A program made the position numbers and the translations under genes. From assembly GCA_900547945.1 (NCBI GenBank), contig URIT01000004.1:1-64000 (forward strand): a stretch of 64,000 nucleotides of DNA. Reading direction: 5' to 3'. Shown one piece after another: positions 8,366 through 16,378 of the stretch. The notes beneath the pieces are model-generated. The model did not search any database. It worked only from the letters and a program-made list of their open reading frames with translations, and was not told the DNA's origin. Every line of letters starts with the position of its first letter. Positions within the stretch are counted from its first letter, which is position 1. This DNA is from an uncultured bacterium (GTDB lineage Bacteria; Verrucomicrobiota; Kiritimatiellia; RFP12; UBA1067).

Positions 8366-9202
8366 GTGAACTTCATCGGATGCGACAGTGGCTTTGACGC
8401 GGCAAGGGCCGTCCTTTTCGGCGCGCCCTTCGATTCGACCACCTCCTACCGTCCGGGGGCGCGCTTCGGCTCGGCGGCGATTCGCCACGAGTCGTTCGGC
8501 ATCGAGACCTATTCACCCTATCTCGACCGGGACCTGGGGGATTGCGCCATCCACGACGCGGGCGACCTGGAGCTGCCGTTCGGCGCGTCTGATCCCGCGC
8601 TCAAGATGATCGAAACCGAGGCGGCGCGGATTCTCGCTGCGGGGAAGGTCCCCGTCCTCCTCGGCGGCGAACACCTCGTCACGCTCGGCGCGGTGCGCGC
8701 GGCCCGTGCGCGCCATCCGGATCTCCACATCCTTCACTTCGACGCCCATGCCGACCTGCGCGCGGACTACCTCGGCAACCCGCTTTCCCACGCCTGCGTG
8801 ATGCGGCGGTGCCATGACCTGCTGGGTGACGGGCGCATCTTCCAGTTCGGCATCCGGTCCGGCACGAAGGAGGAGTTCGCGTTCCAGGGGGCGGGGCACG
8901 TCAGGGCGGAGCGGTTCGCCGCGAAAACCCTGCCGTCCATTGTCCTGCCGCCGCAGACGCCCGTCTACCTGACGGTCGACCTCGACGTGCTCGACCCGGC
9001 GGAGTTTCCCGGCACGGGCACGCCGGAGGCGGGCGGCCTCGCGTTCGAGACGCTGCGCGGCGTGCTGATGGACGTGTTCGCTCGCTTCAACGTGGTGGCG
9101 TTCGACCTCGTTGAGCTCGCCCCCGCGCTGGACGCGAGCGGCAGGTCCACGGCCCTTGCCTGCAAGCTCCTCCGCGAATGCCTGCTGGCGCTGGAAACCT
9201 GA
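8366..9202 (+). CDS. speB: Agmatinase-family ureohydrolase
   Basis: A 278-residue Mn-dependent arginase-fold enzyme that releases urea from a guanidino substrate. Metal ligands are visible in LLGGEH (His), FDAHADLR (Asp-His-Asp) and VDLDVLDP (paired Asp), and the family closing block FDLVELAPALD is present. I chose GTG 8366 because AAGGAGG sits 8 nt upstream and it begins the conserved NFIGCD sequence; no ATG fits. Substrate could be agmatine (giving putrescine) or aminopropylagmatine (giving spermidine), depending on how the operon pathway runs. Confidence 0.9.
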   Translation: MNFIGCDSGFDAARAVLFGAPFDSTTSYRPGARFGSAAIRHESFGIETYSPYLDRDLGDCAIHDAGDLELPFGASDPALKMIETEAARILAAGKVPVLLGGEHLVTLGAVRAARARHPDLHILHFDAHADLRADYLGNPLSHACVMRRCHDLLGDGRIFQFGIRSGTKEEFAFQGAGHVRAERFAAKTLPSIVLPPQTPVYLTVDLDVLDPAEFPGTGTPEAGGLAFETLRGVLMDVFARFNVVAFDLVELAPALDASGRSTALACKLLRECLLALET

Positions 9203-9232
9203 AACGAAGACAAGAAAGGAAAAAAGAAAGCC

Positions 9233-10438
9233 ATGTCGAAAGTCCTCCTGATCGGCGCGGGCGGCGTCGCGTCCGTCGCGGCCGCCAAGATGTGCAGGAA
9301 TGCGGACGTGTTCACGGATCTGCTGATCGCGTCGCGGACGCAGAAGCGGTGCGAGGACGTGAAGGCCGCCTGTGAAAGCCGCGGCACGGCGACGCGCGTC
9401 GCGACGGCGCAGATCGACGCGATGGACGTGCCGCGCCTGACGGCCCTCGTGCGGGACTACAAACCCGACCTCGTGATGAACATCGCGCTTCCCTACCAGG
9501 ATCTCGCGATCATGGACGCCTGCCTCGCGGCGGGGGCCTCCTATCTCGACACGGCGAACTACGAGCCGCCGGACACGGCGCACTTCGAGTATGCGTGGCA
9601 GTGGGCGTACCGCGAACGCTTCGCGAAGGCGGGTTTGACGGCGATCCTCGGATGCGGATTCGACCCCGGCGTGACGCAGGTCTTCTCGGCGTATGCCCAG
9701 AAGCACCATTTCGACACCATCGAGACGCTCGACATCCTCGACTGCAACGGCGGCGACCACGGCTATCCGTTCGCGACGAACTTCAATCCCGAGATCAACA
9801 TCCGCGAAGTCACCGCGAAGGGCCGCTATTGGGAGGATGGACATTGGGTCGAGACCGAGCCGATGGCAATCAAGCGCGTGTACAACTTCGACCAGGTCGG
9901 CGAGAAGGACATGTACCTTCTCCACCACGAGGAGATCGAGTCCCTTGCCCTGCATCTGAAGGGCATCCGGCGCATCCGCTTCTTCATGACGTTCGGGCAG
10001 AGCTATCTGACGCACCTGAAGTGCCTGGAGAACGTCGGCCTCACGCGCATCGACCCCATCGACTTCAAGGGCCAGAAGATCGTCCCGATCGAGTTCCTGA
10101 AGGCGCTTCTGCCCGACCCCGCGTCCCTCGGCCCGCGCACGAAGGGCAAGACGAACATCGGCTGCATCTTCCACGGCCTCAAGGACGGCAAGACGGTCGA
10201 CTACTACGTCTACAACGTCTGCGACCACCAGGAATGCTACCGCGAGGTCGGCTCCCAGGCCATCAGCTACACGACGGGCGTGCCGGCGATGATCGGCGCG
10301 AAGATGTTCCTCCAGGGGAACTGGCGGAAGCCGGGCGTCTACACGTGCGAGGAGTTCGACCCCGATCCGTTCATGGCCGAACTGCCGAAGCAGGGGCTGC
10401 CGTGGCAGGAGAACTTCAACCCGGTGAAGGTCGATTGA
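9233..10438 (+). CDS. Carboxy(nor)spermidine/carboxyaminopropylagmatine dehydrogenase
   Basis: A 401-residue saccharopine-dehydrogenase-like protein. It reductively condenses aspartate beta-semialdehyde with a diamine, or agmatine in the related pathway, using NAD(P)H. The N-terminal nucleotide-binding loop LIGAGGVAS (residues 6-14), ILGCGFDPGVTQVFSAYA (about 143-160) and the DCNGGDHGYPFATNFNPEIN block are characteristic of the carboxynorspermidine synthase (CASDH) subgroup rather than true saccharopine dehydrogenases. Its stop overlaps the TTG start of the decarboxylase gene, so the pair is translationally coupled. A good AGAAAGGA-type ribosome site precedes ATG 9233. Confidence 0.9.
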   Translation: MSKVLLIGAGGVASVAAAKMCRNADVFTDLLIASRTQKRCEDVKAACESRGTATRVATAQIDAMDVPRLTALVRDYKPDLVMNIALPYQDLAIMDACLAAGASYLDTANYEPPDTAHFEYAWQWAYRERFAKAGLTAILGCGFDPGVTQVFSAYAQKHHFDTIETLDILDCNGGDHGYPFATNFNPEINIREVTAKGRYWEDGHWVETEPMAIKRVYNFDQVGEKDMYLLHHEEIESLALHLKGIRRIRFFMTFGQSYLTHLKCLENVGLTRIDPIDFKGQKIVPIEFLKALLPDPASLGPRTKGKTNIGCIFHGLKDGKTVDYYVYNVCDHQECYREVGSQAISYTTGVPAMIGAKMFLQGNWRKPGVYTCEEFDPDPFMAELPKQGLPWQENFNPVKVD

Positions 10439-11550
10439 GGACGCCCTTCTATCTCCTCGACGAGGCGGCGCTCGTGCGCAACTGCCGCCTCCTCGCCCGC
10501 GTGCGCAAGGCCGCGGGGGTCAGGATCCTGCTCGCCCAGAAGGCGTTCGCGGCGTGGAAGACCTATCCGCTGATCGCGGAGCATCTGGACGGCACGACGG
10601 CGAGCGGTCTCTTCGAGGCACGCCTCGCGGCGGAGACGATGCCGAACCGCGAGAACCACGTCTACAACCCCGCGTTCACCGAATCGGACTTCCGGCAGGT
10701 CGTCAGGATGTGCGACCACATCGTCTTCAACTCGCCGGCGCAGGTCGCGCGGTTCGCCGCGCGCGCGCGGCGGGCGGGCGCGTCGCCGGGCCTCCGCGTC
10801 AACCCGCTTTACAGCGAGGTCGAACATGAAATCTACAACCCGTGCGCGCCGGACTCGCGTCTCGGCACGCCGCGTGCGCAGGTGACGGCTGAGACGGTCG
10901 CGGCCGTCGAAGGCCTCCACTTCCACGCGCTCTGCGAGCAGGGGGCGGACGTCTTCGCGCGCGTGCTTGAACGGTTCGAGGCGGCGTTCGGCGAATTCCT
11001 GCCGCGTCTTCGCTGGGTCAACTTCGGCGGCGGGCACCATATCACGCGGAAAGGCTACGACGTGCCGCTTCTCGTCCGGACGCTGCGGGCGTTCCGCCGC
11101 CGTTGGCCGGATCTCGTCGTCTACCTCGAACCCGGGGAGGCCGTCGCGCTCGATGCCGGGACGCTTGTCGCCTCCGTCCTGGAGGTGAACGACTGGGGGC
11201 GTCCGTTCGCCATCCTCGACACGAGCGCCGAATGCCACATGCCGGACGTGATCGAGATGCCGTATCGCCCGCGCGTCGCCGGGTCCGGCCAGCCGGGCGA
11301 AAGGCCGTTCACCTACCGCCTGGGCGGGCCGACCTGCCTGGCGGGCGACATCATTGGCGACTACTCCTTCGACGCGCCGCTGCGTGCGGGCGACCGGCTG
11401 GTCTTCGAGGACATGGCAATCTACTCGATGGTGAAGAACAACACCTTCAACGGCATGCCGCTTCCCGCGATTGTGCTGAAGACCCGGTCGGGCCGCCTCC
11501 GCACCCTCCGCAGGTTCGGGTACGACGACTTCAAGTCGCGCCTTTCCTGA
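10435..11550 (+). CDS. nspC: Carboxynorspermidine decarboxylase
   Basis: A 371-residue PLP-dependent enzyme of the alanine-racemase fold that decarboxylates the product of the preceding dehydrogenase. The N-terminal RTPFYLLDE, the PLP lysine in LLAQKAF (residue 36), the glycine-rich GGGHHITRKGYD phosphate loop and the GPTCLAGDIIGDY catalytic cysteine motif are all present. The start is TTG 10435, inside the stop codon region of the upstream gene (TTGA overlap); it gives exactly the expected N-terminus, and no ATG is available nearby. It is the last gene of the operon and converges on iolB. Confidence 0.9.
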   Translation: MRTPFYLLDEAALVRNCRLLARVRKAAGVRILLAQKAFAAWKTYPLIAEHLDGTTASGLFEARLAAETMPNRENHVYNPAFTESDFRQVVRMCDHIVFNSPAQVARFAARARRAGASPGLRVNPLYSEVEHEIYNPCAPDSRLGTPRAQVTAETVAAVEGLHFHALCEQGADVFARVLERFEAAFGEFLPRLRWVNFGGGHHITRKGYDVPLLVRTLRAFRRRWPDLVVYLEPGEAVALDAGTLVASVLEVNDWGRPFAILDTSAECHMPDVIEMPYRPRVAGSGQPGERPFTYRLGGPTCLAGDIIGDYSFDAPLRAGDRLVFEDMAIYSMVKNNTFNGMPLPAIVLKTRSGRLRTLRRFGYDDFKSRLS

Positions 11551-11591
11551 ACGCGGCGGAAGCGGGGGCGGCTCCACGTCGGCAAAGCCGG

Positions 11592-12395
11592 CTACGCCTG
11601 CTTGACCCAGGCGTGGGCGGGGTCCATCGAGGAGATGAGGCCGCGTCCCTGGCTGCCCGCCATCGTCCAGAGGTAGTACATCTGGTAGCCGGGGGCGCCG
11701 ACGAGGGGATGGTAGCCCTCCGCGATCGCGACGGTGTCGTGGTCCTGCACGCGGTAGGCTTCGTTGAGGGCGCCGTCCGGCGTGTAGATGCTCTGGAAGC
11801 CGAAGCCCTGGACGGGATCGAAGAGGTAGAAGTAGGTCTCCTCCATGTCCAGTTCGGCGGGCGGGTTGTTCACGTCGTGGCGGTGGCTCGGGTAGCCGCT
11901 CCAGTTGCCGCTCGGAATCATGCCCTCGCCGATGTAGAAGTGCTCGCTGTCGAACGTCTCGTCGAGGATGATCTCGCTCGTGCGCGTCCAGTTGTCCTTG
12001 CCGAGCTCGATGTGGCGCGTGTCGGCGGGCTTGATGAGGGTGGGCTTCGCGGTGTCGCGCGTGGCGGGCGAGCCGTTGTAGGCGAATTCGACGTCCGTCG
12101 TCGCCTCCAGCGTGTAGGCCGTGCGGCGGGGCAGGTAGAGGCAGTGGGGCTTGCCCGTGAAGGGGCTCGTGCGGCCGTCGGCGACCTCGAACGCCCAGCC
12201 GTCGCCGTGCGCCTTGAAGTTGCCGCCGATGAGGACGAGCGCCACCTCCATGTCGCCCGTGTTGTCCGAGTAGGCCGTGCCCGCCGCGAGCTTGACGACG
12301 CCGAACTTCGTCAGTTTCATCTTGCGCTCGCCCACGTCGAAGATCTTGTTGTAGCCCTGCTGCGGCTTGCAGCGGATGAGAAACCTGTCACTCAT
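11592..12395 (-). CDS. iolB: 5-deoxy-glucuronate isomerase
   Basis: A 267-residue double-cupin enzyme that converts 5-deoxy-D-glucuronate to 2-deoxy-5-keto-gluconate in myo-inositol breakdown. The SHRHDVNN metal ligands, METYFYLFDPVQGFG and the AEGYHPLVGAPGY block fit IolB over its full length. The start at 12395 is preferred over the longer frame because AAAGGA lies 9 nt ahead and the protein begins MSDRFLIRC. No other iol gene is in the window, so it may be an isolated copy or serve another uronate pathway. Confidence 0.9.
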   Translation of the reverse strand: MSDRFLIRCKPQQGYNKIFDVGERKMKLTKFGVVKLAAGTAYSDNTGDMEVALVLIGGNFKAHGDGWAFEVADGRTSPFTGKPHCLYLPRRTAYTLEATTDVEFAYNGSPATRDTAKPTLIKPADTRHIELGKDNWTRTSEIILDETFDSEHFYIGEGMIPSGNWSGYPSHRHDVNNPPAELDMEETYFYLFDPVQGFGFQSIYTPDGALNEAYRVQDHDTVAIAEGYHPLVGAPGYQMYYLWTMAGSQGRGLISSMDPAHAWVKQA

Positions 12396-12417
12396 GTCTG
12401 TTGTTCCTTTCACCCGT

Positions 12418-12446
12418 ATTTTACTCCATTCGTTCCGCGCCCGCAA
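12418..12446 (-). promoter_or_regulatory. Promoter of iolB
   Basis: On the minus strand TTGCGG (12446-12441), a 17-bp spacer and TAAAAT (12423-12418) form a sigma-70-like promoter. The predicted leader is about 16 nt and contains the ribosome site. Confidence 0.65.
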
Positions 12447-12512
12447 CAACGATTCGGATTCACCATCTCCTTCTGCCGCACCACCCGACCACCCGATTTC
12501 CGGGGACTGTGT

Positions 12513-12518
12513 TATAAT
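12513..12518 (+). promoter_or_regulatory. -10 element of the tandem SGNH gene
   Basis: TATAAT at 12513-12518 lies 72 nt before ATG 12590, with no clear -35. It is divergent from the iolB promoter about 70 bp away. Confidence 0.5.
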
Positions 12519-12589
12519 AAGGGTCCTCAAGGACTTTCGTGCTGCGCGCGGGGCGTGCGGACGTCGATCTACTGGAGGAGAGTGAGAAA

Positions 12590-14050
12590 ATGAAGAAACT
12601 GGTTTTGATGCTGGCCCTTGCCGTCGCGGCCGTCGCCGGGGCGGACATCCGTGCGGTCACGCCCGTGCCGCAGAACGCGGACACGAACAGCTGGTGGATG
12701 AAGCGCCACGCGCAGAAGCTGGAGCGCGTGAAGGCGGGCGGTTCGCGCGTCGTCTTCATCGGCGACTCGATCACGCACTTCTGGGAGGGCAACGGGCGCG
12801 CGCAGTGGGAGAAGTGCTTCGCCGGCGCGCCCTACCACGCGCTCAACCTCGGCTACAGCGCGGACCGCACGGAACACGTCCTGTGGCGGCTCGACCACGG
12901 CGAACTCGACGGTTACGAGGCGAAGGCGGTCGTCCTGATGATCGGCACGAACAACACGGGGCACTGGCCCTTCGAGAAGGAGCCGCCCGCCGACACGATC
13001 ATCGGCGTGCGCGCGGTGCTCGACAAGATCCGCGCGAAGCAGCCCGGCGCGAAGATCGTCCTCTGCCCCATCTTCCCGCGCGGCGCGACGGCGCAGGATC
13101 CCTGCCGCGTGCGCAACGACGTGGTGAACCACGAGATCCGGAAGTTCGCGGACGGCAAGGCGGTTCTCTGGTGCGACTTCACGGCCCGCTTCCTCGCGTC
13201 GGACGGCACCCTGCCCGCCGAGACGTTCCCCGACCGCCTCCATCCCGCCGCCTCCGGCTACGAGACGTGGGCCGCCGGCATCCTGCCGTTCATCGAATAC
13301 GCCTGCGCGGGCGACGCGGCGCGTCCCTGTCCGCCCTCTCCCGCCCCCGCCCCTGAACCGCCGCAGACGGATCTTCCCGCCCCCGCCCGCTCGACCTCCC
13401 TCATCGGCTTCCAGTGCGAACGCTGGTGGGGGGATCCCGAGATGTGGTTCCACGCCCTCCGGCGCCACCGCCGCGCGATTGCCGAGGGGCCGGCCGAGTA
13501 CGACCTCGTCTTCCTCGGCGACTCGATCACCGCCGGCTGGGAGGGCAACGGGCGGAACGTCCTCGCGGAGCTGCGCAAGACCTACCGCATCCTCCCCCTC
13601 GGCATCGGCGGCGACCGCGTGCAGCACAACATCTGGCGCGTGCGGAACGGCGAACTCACCGGCTACCGCACGAAGCTCGTCATGCTCATGATCGGCACGA
13701 ACAACAACTACGGCGACAAGCCGGAGGACACCGCGCGCGGCATCCGGACGCTCCTTGCGGACATCCGCGCGAAGCAGCCCCAGGCGAAGATCCTCCTCCT
13801 CCCCGTCTTCCCGCGCGGCGAGCGGCCCGACGACGCGAAGCGCCGCAACAACGCCGCCGTCAACGCGCTCATCAAGCCCTACGCCGACGGCGAGAACATC
13901 CTGTGGCTCGACTTCACGGACAGGCTCGTCCAGGGCGACGGCACGATCTCGAAGGACCTCATGCCCGACTTCCTCCATCCGCGCGAAGCCGGCTACCGCA
14001 TCTGGGCGGACGCCGCCCTCCCCGTCTTCCGCGCCGTCTGCGGAAAGTAG
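12590..14050 (+). CDS. Exported protein with two tandem SGNH/GDSL hydrolase domains
   Basis: A 486-residue protein with a signal peptide (cleavage probably after AGA near residue 18). It carries two full SGNH domains of the PAF-acetylhydrolase-like type, as in carbohydrate esterases. Domain 1 has FIGDSITHFWEGNG (Ser60), GTNNTG and DRLHPA. Domain 2 has FLGDSITAGWEGNG (Ser at about 310), GTNNNYG and DFLHPREAG. A Pro-rich linker (about 245-265) separates them. Both catalytic sets look intact. The likely role is removing acyl groups from polysaccharides outside the cell; it sits next to a putative glycosidase. GGAGGAG precedes ATG 12590. Confidence 0.85.
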   Translation: MKKLVLMLALAVAAVAGADIRAVTPVPQNADTNSWWMKRHAQKLERVKAGGSRVVFIGDSITHFWEGNGRAQWEKCFAGAPYHALNLGYSADRTEHVLWRLDHGELDGYEAKAVVLMIGTNNTGHWPFEKEPPADTIIGVRAVLDKIRAKQPGAKIVLCPIFPRGATAQDPCRVRNDVVNHEIRKFADGKAVLWCDFTARFLASDGTLPAETFPDRLHPAASGYETWAAGILPFIEYACAGDAARPCPPSPAPAPEPPQTDLPAPARSTSLIGFQCERWWGDPEMWFHALRRHRRAIAEGPAEYDLVFLGDSITAGWEGNGRNVLAELRKTYRILPLGIGGDRVQHNIWRVRNGELTGYRTKLVMLMIGTNNNYGDKPEDTARGIRTLLADIRAKQPQAKILLLPVFPRGERPDDAKRRNNAAVNALIKPYADGENILWLDFTDRLVQGDGTISKDLMPDFLHPREAGYRIWADAALPVFRAVCGK

Positions 14051-14081
14051 TCTCCGTCCCCCCGTCCCAGAGTATGCCAGA

Positions 14082-16241
14082 ATGACCACCATGAAAAAGA
14101 CGCTGTTCCCGCTTGTCGCGTTTGCGACGTTCCTTGTCGGCGCGACGGCGACGCCGGCGGCAACCGCCGGCGTGCCGCGCATCCACAACCGCCCCGTCGA
14201 ACTCGCGAACCCCGGCTTCGAGGACGGGACGGTCAACTGGAATCTGCCCGCCAACGCCGCCCTCGATCCGACCGTCGCGCATGGCGGACGCGCCTCCGCC
14301 GTCCTCGCCGTCGCGGACCCGATGAAGGACGGCGTCTACATCACCCGCCGCATCCCCATCGTCGGCGGCGGCCTCTACCGCGCCGACTGCTTCGTGAAGA
14401 CGGAGAACGTGACGGACCGCAAGGGCCGCATGTCCTCCGTTGGCGCCGGCCTCATCGTCGAATGGTCCGACAAAAACGGCAAGTGGATGGCCGCCGGCGA
14501 ATACGCCTGCGGTTCGTTCGGCACGAAGGACTGGCACCGGGCCACCTGCGCCCATCTCAAGGCCCCGGACGACGCAGGCTACGCGCAGATCTACCTCGCG
14601 CTGCGCGGCGCGGGGAAGGCCTGGTTCGACGACTTCACCTTCACCGCCATCGAGCGGACGATTGACATGCACGAACCGGCGGTCGACGCCGCGTTCGCCT
14701 GCAACACGCCGCGTTTCACGTGGGGCGACCTGCCCGGCGCGCGTACCTACACCGTGGAGCTCGCGCGCGACCCGTCCTTCCCCGCCAACGCGACGCGCAC
14801 CTACACCATTCCCGGCGTCACGTTCTTCCAGCTGAAGGAACCGCTCGACCCCGGCACCTGGTACTGGCGCGCCGGCGCCCCCGGCGCCCAGCGTGCCGCC
14901 GCGCGCGCCTTCCGGCAGACCGCGCCGAAGGACCGCGACTGCCTGCCGCCCGATATCCGCACTGTCGCCTGCCGCGTCACGGCGGCGAACGCGCCCTTCA
15001 CCGTCGTCGTGCAGGACGACGGCGCCACGCCCCCCGTCGTCACCTGCGGCGCCGCGCGCGGCACCTGCGGCGCCCCCGGCTCGAACGGCGTCTACGCCGT
15101 CACCTTCGCGGCCCCCGCCAGCGGCTGGCCGCGTGGCCTCACGGAGGGGACGCTCATCGCGACGGACGCCGCCGGCAACCGCACGGCACGCCCGTTCTGG
15201 CTCCTGAATGCGCCCCAGCCGACGAACGCCGTCGTCGTCGACGCGCACGGCGACTACGTGCAGGCCGGGCGCCGCATCTTCCCGCTCGGCATCTACGAGG
15301 TCACGCCGCGCGACATGCCCGAGGTGCGCGCGAGCGGCTTCGACGTCGTCCACACCTACCGCTGGGAGGGCAGCACGAACGACGTCGCCTGCCGCGCCTA
15401 CCTGGACGCCTGCTGGGCCGCAGACGGCCTCCGCGCCTTCATCGGCTTCGACCGTGGCACGCACACGGGCACGGGTATCGTCCAGGGCGACTTCTCGCAC
15501 ATCGCGCGCCGCGTTGGCATGCTGGCGGACCACCCCGCCCTCTTCTGCTGGTACCTCTTCGACGAGCCCGAGATCCTCTCCCAGTACGTTTCGCCCGAAC
15601 GCCTCACCGCGTGTGCGGACCTCGTGCGGGCGCTCGACCCCTACCATCCCGTGGTGATGACGACGTGGAACAAGACGATGATCAACTACCGCCGCACGTG
15701 GGACACGCACTGGACCCAGGCCTATGGCGACCCGGCGGGCGTCGTCCGACAGATCGACGAGCATCGTCGCTTCCTCAAGAACGCCTCGCCGATCACCCTG
15801 CTCGTCAACTGCAACGACGGCGTCCAGGGCGCGGCGCGGCGGCGCGGCGTGACGCCCGACCCCGCGAAGTTCGCGCGCGACTACGACTTCCTCCGCGCCT
15901 GCGCCTTCCTCGGCATCGTGAAGGAATGCAACGGCGTGTGGTGGTGGTGGTTCGCCCGCGACAGCAAGGACTTCTACTCCGCCGCGCAGTGCCCGGCCGC
16001 CTGGGCCAACCTCGTGAAGGTCGTGAAGGAACTCGGCGCCCTCCGTCCCCTCGTCACCGCGCCGGGGGCCGTCACGACCGGCACCGCCGTGGACGGCGCG
16101 TCGAAAGTCGAGTGGTGGCGCAAGACCGTGGACGGCAAGGACATCCTCATCGCCGTCAACACCGGCGACACGCCCGCCACCGTGGCGATCGGCGCACAGC
16201 GCCTCGCCTTCCGCCGCCACGAGGTGAAGGTCATCCGCTGA
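14082..16241 (+). CDS. Exported putative glycoside hydrolase with CBM-like N-terminus
   Basis: A 719-residue secreted protein. After a signal peptide ending near ATAG comes a beta-sandwich carbohydrate-binding-like domain (about 30-185, beginning NPGFEDGTVNW), an Fn3-like stretch (about 200-370) and a TIM-barrel-like region (about 390-640) with FPLGIYEVTPRD, HTYRWEG and CWYLFDEPE, whose Glu is a candidate catalytic acid. A short beta domain ends the protein. I cannot assign a numbered GH family. ATG 14082 and 14091 are both possible starts; neither has a clear Shine-Dalgarno. It is 31 nt downstream of the tandem SGNH gene, probably the same operon. Confidence 0.7.
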   Translation: MTTMKKTLFPLVAFATFLVGATATPAATAGVPRIHNRPVELANPGFEDGTVNWNLPANAALDPTVAHGGRASAVLAVADPMKDGVYITRRIPIVGGGLYRADCFVKTENVTDRKGRMSSVGAGLIVEWSDKNGKWMAAGEYACGSFGTKDWHRATCAHLKAPDDAGYAQIYLALRGAGKAWFDDFTFTAIERTIDMHEPAVDAAFACNTPRFTWGDLPGARTYTVELARDPSFPANATRTYTIPGVTFFQLKEPLDPGTWYWRAGAPGAQRAAARAFRQTAPKDRDCLPPDIRTVACRVTAANAPFTVVVQDDGATPPVVTCGAARGTCGAPGSNGVYAVTFAAPASGWPRGLTEGTLIATDAAGNRTARPFWLLNAPQPTNAVVVDAHGDYVQAGRRIFPLGIYEVTPRDMPEVRASGFDVVHTYRWEGSTNDVACRAYLDACWAADGLRAFIGFDRGTHTGTGIVQGDFSHIARRVGMLADHPALFCWYLFDEPEILSQYVSPERLTACADLVRALDPYHPVVMTTWNKTMINYRRTWDTHWTQAYGDPAGVVRQIDEHRRFLKNASPITLLVNCNDGVQGAARRRGVTPDPAKFARDYDFLRACAFLGIVKECNGVWWWWFARDSKDFYSAAQCPAAWANLVKVVKELGALRPLVTAPGAVTTGTAVDGASKVEWWRKTVDGKDILIAVNTGDTPATVAIGAQRLAFRRHEVKVIR

Positions 16242-16267
16242 CGGACCGATTGGCCGCCTCGGGAGGG

Positions 16268-16289
16268 TCGCGCTCCTGCGCGACCCTTC
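16268..16289. repeat. GGGTCGCG hairpin
   Basis: GGGTCGCG and CGCGACCC pair around a 6-nt loop just after the glycosidase gene, without a following T-run. The loop-stem core GCGCTCCTGCGCG also occurs near 27176-27190, so this looks like a member of a short extragenic hairpin family that may double as a terminator. Confidence 0.5.
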
Positions 16290-16308
16290 AAAAAAATTCA
16301 CAACCGGC

Positions 16309-16337
16309 TTGACGATTCGGGCGGGGGGTGTGATAAT
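16309..16337 (+). promoter_or_regulatory. Promoter of the giant LamG/beta-helix gene
   Basis: TTGACG (16309-16314), a 17-bp spacer and GATAAT (16332-16337) preceded by TGT form a strong promoter. The leader to ATG 16379 is about 35 nt. Confidence 0.75.
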
Positions 16338-16378
16338 AAGCGCCTGGTGCGGTGTCGACTTTACGGAAGAGAGGGCGT

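Noticed and set aside
12396..12530. N-terminal extension of iolB to 12530
   Set aside because: It passes through the predicted promoter and ribosome site; family similarity begins at MSDRFLIRC.
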